Source of the DNA: a virus
Virus record (IMG/VR): IMGVR_UViG_3300018954_000007
Coordinates: 1-22,432 of that record
Reading direction: 5' to 3' (one strand)
DNA: 22,432 nucleotides
Positions 20,367 to 22,432 of this stretch are shown here, one piece after another. The translations under genes were made by a program, and so were the position numbers. The stretch's first letter is position 1, and each line of letters begins with the position of its first letter. Below the pieces are notes generated by a model, which saw only the letters and a program-made list of their open reading frames with translations, ran no database searches and was not told the DNA's origin.

Positions 20367-20962
20367 CCGCCACTACTCGCTGTCGGCGCCCTGCTTGGCG
20401 AGCCGGTCGAATTCGGCGCGAAGTCCGAGGAAAAGAGCGATTTGAGCTCGGGTGAGGCGAGCGCCAGCCTGGCCGTAGAACGAAGAAGGATCCACTGCAA
20501 GCCGGGCCGCAATCGCACGAAAGGGCGCTCATCCTCGCTGGTCGCCACCTCGACGAGGTGCTGCAGGACCTCCTCCCCGCTGAGCTTCAGCTTCCGCGGG
20601 GAGCACTGGTCCTGCCAGACCTCCTGGGCTGCGAGCAGGTAGGCGATGGTGTCGCGGTTGAGTCCCTGGACCTGCGCGAGGCCCCCGTCGAAAAAGGGGG
20701 CCGGCGCGTCCTCGGGGCTGTCCTTGTCGATGCAGGCGCGCAGGAGGGTGTGGAGCGCGCGCCCGCGCTCGTACTGCGGGTCCCCTTCCCTCGCCTCGCC
20801 GCCGTGCTTTTTGGCGAACTCCGCGGCCGCCTCGTCGATGGCGGTGTCGTCGCCGTCGTCGAGCACGCGCACGTCGAGCTCGCAGACCTGGCCGGAAGGC
20901 AGCGGCAACTCGACGCGGTGCCGGGCGAAGCGGCCGAGGGCGATCTGGCTGAACTTGGCCAT
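20363..20962 (-). CDS. Tail assembly chaperone (Mu gp41 / lambda gpG-like), zero frame
   Basis: 199 aa zero-frame product from the ATG at 20962. The first 148 residues look like a genuine protein: LPSGQVCELDVRVLDDGDDT, AIDEAAAEFAKKHGG, QYERGRALHTLLRACIDKDS, VQGLNRDTIAYLLAAQEVWQ, KLSGEEVLQHLVEVATSEDE. It lies between tail tube and tape measure, the place of the chaperone in contractile and non-contractile phages. At codons 147-148 (Pro-Phe) the sequence is C CCT TTC, a perfect -1 slippery heptamer. After it, the zero frame reads a Ser/Pro/Arg-rich sequence, while the -1 frame reads a well-formed helical protein end (see 20373-20528). A -1 frameshift as in lambda gpG/gpGT would give a 196-aa product. 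The ATG has no clear ribosome site; it follows the tube stop by 3 bp. Confidence 0.8.
   Translation of the reverse strand: MAKFSQIALGRFARHRVELPLPSGQVCELDVRVLDDGDDTAIDEAAAEFAKKHGGEAREGDPQYERGRALHTLLRACIDKDSPEDAPAPFFDGGLAQVQGLNRDTIAYLLAAQEVWQDQCSPRKLKLSGEEVLQHLVEVATSEDERPFVRLRPGLQWILLRSTARLALASPELKSLFSSDFAPNSTGSPSRAPTASSGG
20373..20528 (-). other. -1 frame extension of the tail assembly chaperone
   Basis: In the -1 frame a TGA at 20529-20531 is followed by an open stretch to TAG at 20373-20375. Past the slip site it encodes RAIAARLAVDPSSFYGQAG, then ARLTRAQIALFLGLRAEFDR and LAKQGADSE. This has a normal amino-acid balance and regular amphipathic helices, unlike the zero-frame sequence at the same place. 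Its stop ends 6 bp before the ATG of the next gene. Joined at codon 148 it makes a 196-aa fusion protein. Confidence 0.65.
20519..20525 (-). promoter_or_regulatory. Slippery heptamer CCCTTTC for -1 frameshifting
   Basis: On the minus strand the zero-frame codons CCT-TTC are preceded by C, giving X-XXY-YYZ = C-CCT-TTC. After slippage the two tRNAs re-pair with CCC and TTT. An internal Shine-Dalgarno-like GAGGA lies 7 nt upstream of the heptamer, close to the distance known to stimulate -1 shifts. I see no strong stem immediately downstream. Confidence 0.6.
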
Positions 20963-20965
20963 GGG

Positions 20966-21340
20966 TCAGAGGACGTCGGGCTTGCCGCCCTCGAAGGTGA
21001 ACTGCCCAGTGCAGGAGCCGTTCTTCGTGTCCCAGTTGTAGGAGCGCGAGGTCATGCGCCCGTCGAACTGCTCGTAGCCCCCGTCCACCGGGATCCCGAC
21101 GGTGCAGTACTCCTTGTTGAGGATGATGCGCTTCAGCTCGAGCTCGTGTCCCTTCACGGGGGTGATGGTGTTCGCTTGAACGCGGCAGGTGTCGGCGCCG
21201 TCCGAATGCCCCATGTAGCCCTCGGTGGCGATCTGCATCTCGTCGTTCGAGTTGTGCTCGTACGAGCCGCCGCTGACCTCGGCAATCTTCCGGCTGTTCA
21301 CGTACAGCGGCAGCGCCCTGATGATCTTGCCCTTCGCCAC
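20966..21340 (-). CDS. Tail tube protein (Mu gpM-like)
   Basis: 124 aa from a GTG at 21340, with GAGGT about 6-8 nt upstream. Beta-rich throughout: GKIIRALPLYVNSRKIAEVS, GGSYEHNSNDEMQIATEGYM, GHSDGADTCRV, then KGHELELKRIILNKEYCTVG, QFDGRMTSRSYNWDTKNGSC, TGQFTFEGGKPDVL. Size and the 'DGRMTSRSYNWDT..G...G.F.F.GGKP' ending fit the Mu gpM tail tube family, whose rings stack to form the inner tail tube through which DNA passes. It follows the sheath gene directly, the classic contractile-tail order. Ends 3 bp before the chaperone start. Confidence 0.88.
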   Translation of the reverse strand: MAKGKIIRALPLYVNSRKIAEVSGGSYEHNSNDEMQIATEGYMGHSDGADTCRVQANTITPVKGHELELKRIILNKEYCTVGIPVDGGYEQFDGRMTSRSYNWDTKNGSCTGQFTFEGGKPDVL

Positions 21341-21348
21341 GATCTACC

Positions 21349-22432
21349 TCACGCCTGCTGGCGCACCGAGACGCCGATTTGGTGCTGGTTCGGGGCCGGG
21401 ACCACCGGCACGATGCTCATGATGCGCTTCGCGGCCCGGTTGTATTCGGCAACCACCGGGTTCTCGTCCACCTCGATCAGGATGGGCGGCGAGGCGCTCT
21501 CCTGGTCCTTGAGGTACTTCGTCGCCCGCTGCGCCCAGCGCGTCGGCGTCGCCACCCCGGCCGGGCGGTCCTTCTGGCCCTCGGCGGGGTCATCGGCGAC
21601 GCGCGGGTTGTTCTTCTTGAACTCGCTCGTCCAGATGAGCCGGAGCCCGTCGCGCACGTAATCGGGGACCACGGCGTAGCTCGTATCGAGGGTGCCGTAG
21701 TCGGGGTCCGACCCGTTGAGGCAGCGCGTGGTGATCGACATGACCACCACGACGCGGCCATCGGCCGTGGTCGTGAGTGGCGTGACGCCGTTGTCGAGCG
21801 CGCTGCTCTGGGTGCTCGCCTTCGGCCAGTCCGCCACGAAGGCCTGCGGGGCGATGCCGAGGAGCTGCACGTCGTCGTAGGCCGCGTCGGGGTCGTCCTG
21901 CTCCGTGATGGTGCGCAGCGCCGCGAGCGATGCGGCGATCTCGCTCGGGTGGCTCTCGCTGTTCAGGAGCCAGGCGTTCTGAAAGCGCTGGTAGTTGAGA
22001 GTCGTGGTGCTGAGCGACTGCGAAGCCGAGAGCGCACCGTGGCCAGCGACGACATAGTGCTCCATGCGCCCTTCGAGCGGGCCCGCCTTCACGAGGCTGT
22101 GGCTCTTCCAGCGTGCGAGGTTCGTCGCGTCGTTCTGCGCGATCGCGATCCGGTGATACCAGCCAGGGAGCAGCACCGAGAGGAGCGTGGTCACGTCCTC
22201 GGTCCCTGCGCCGCTCGCGAACTTCACGCCCCCGCCGGTCACCGTGGAGCCGCCAGCGATGGCCGAGCTGATGCCCGAGGCCAGGCGCGTGGTGACCTGG
22301 TGCAGGATGTAGTCGTTGCCTCGGATCCCGGGGCTCTTGACCGTGAGGGTCACGACGTTGCTGCCGCCGCCGCCCACGGAGGCGGTGACCGGCAGCCGTG
22401 GGCGCGAGTTGATCGCGGCCGCGATGTCCGTG
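21349..22432 (-). CDS. Contractile tail sheath protein (Mu gpL-like), N-terminus outside the window
   Basis: About 360 C-terminal residues are visible; the frame is open to the right edge (TDIAAAINSRPRLPVTASVG), so the gene starts outside. The middle contains VLLPGWYHRIAIAQNDATNL and LEGRMEHYVVAGHGALSASQ, then NYQRFQNAWLLNSESHPSEI. The C-terminal domain carries VVVVMSITTRCLNGSDPDYG, LDTSYAVVPDYVRDGLRLIW, and RVADDPAEGQKDRPAGVATP. These match the style of Mu gpL sheath proteins: a substrate-like 'I......' domain followed by the conserved C-terminal domain that forms the inner sheath mesh. It is followed by the tube gene. An internal GTG near 22377 is not the true start. Confidence 0.88.
   Translation of the reverse strand, partial: TDIAAAINSRPRLPVTASVGGGGSNVVTLTVKSPGIRGNDYILHQVTTRLASGISSAIAGGSTVTGGGVKFASGAGTEDVTTLLSVLLPGWYHRIAIAQNDATNLARWKSHSLVKAGPLEGRMEHYVVAGHGALSASQSLSTTTLNYQRFQNAWLLNSESHPSEIAASLAALRTITEQDDPDAAYDDVQLLGIAPQAFVADWPKASTQSSALDNGVTPLTTTADGRVVVVMSITTRCLNGSDPDYGTLDTSYAVVPDYVRDGLRLIWTSEFKKNNPRVADDPAEGQKDRPAGVATPTRWAQRATKYLKDQESASPPILIEVDENPVVAEYNRAAKRIMSIVPVVPAPNQHQIGVSVRQQA

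Noticed and set aside
6824-22432. Extracellular contractile injection system instead of a phage tail
   Set aside because: The order and the gpN-, gpP-, gp45-like genes follow Mu, and there is no AAA+ ATPase or toxin gene in the window. A phage-tail-like bacteriocin remains possible because capsid genes cannot be seen.

Overview
The window is about 70% GC and carries the tail and baseplate module of a Mu-type contractile-tailed prophage (or a phage-derived tail particle) together with part of its early or accessory region. The host is probably a myxobacterium-like member of Myxococcota. This is an inference from the GC content and from a secreted Cys-rich lipoprotein of the 'CNG.E.C / D.D.C..D.CDP.SG' style that is common in that group. 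No tRNA, rRNA, CRISPR array, integrase, transposase, terminase, portal, capsid or lysis gene is visible, so only part of the element is seen.

Right and centre (22432 down to 6824, minus strand, read right to left): the gene order follows the Mu late tail operon. It runs tail sheath (gpL-like, cut by the window edge), tail tube (gpM-like), tail assembly chaperone (gp41-like) with a perfect -1 slippery heptamer, an unknown tail-region protein, tape measure, gpN-like (DNA circularisation family) protein, gpP-like hub protein, gp45-like spike/baseplate protein, a proline-rich repeat protein, gp46-like protein, gp47/baseplate J protein, an unknown 164-aa protein, a gp48-like protein, a 130-aa unknown, and a beta-repeat fibre or spike protein. 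Most neighbours overlap by 1-4 bp, so translation is probably coupled. The operon is interrupted by extra genes not found in Mu: a lipoprotein (19281-19598), a small plus-strand gene that looks frameshifted (16603-16802), a 41-aa membrane peptide (15417-15542) and a plus-strand secreted Cys-rich protein (13670-14158).

Middle left (5024-6823, plus strand): a ribbon-helix-helix-like regulator, a single-pass membrane protein with three N-terminal repeats, and the Cys-rich lipoprotein. The regulator is divergent from the minus-strand operon at 4856, and a sigma70-like promoter and a nested inverted repeat lie between them.

Far left (4856 down to 1, minus strand): five very small genes linked by 4-bp stop/start overlaps (4856-3478). 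Next come a promoter, then about 375 bp of degenerate pentanucleotide repeat (GCCNN on plus, NNGGC on minus) in the presumed 5' leader, then two conserved-looking phage genes of unknown function (2818-2192 and 2195-1632), then a coiled-coil two-helix membrane protein (1302-100). The 3' end of the 1632-2195 gene is duplicated at about 83% identity at the left window edge.

The observations most worth following are the programmed -1 frameshift in the tail chaperone, the pentanucleotide repeat tract, and the unusual number of secreted or membrane accessory genes inside a tail operon.
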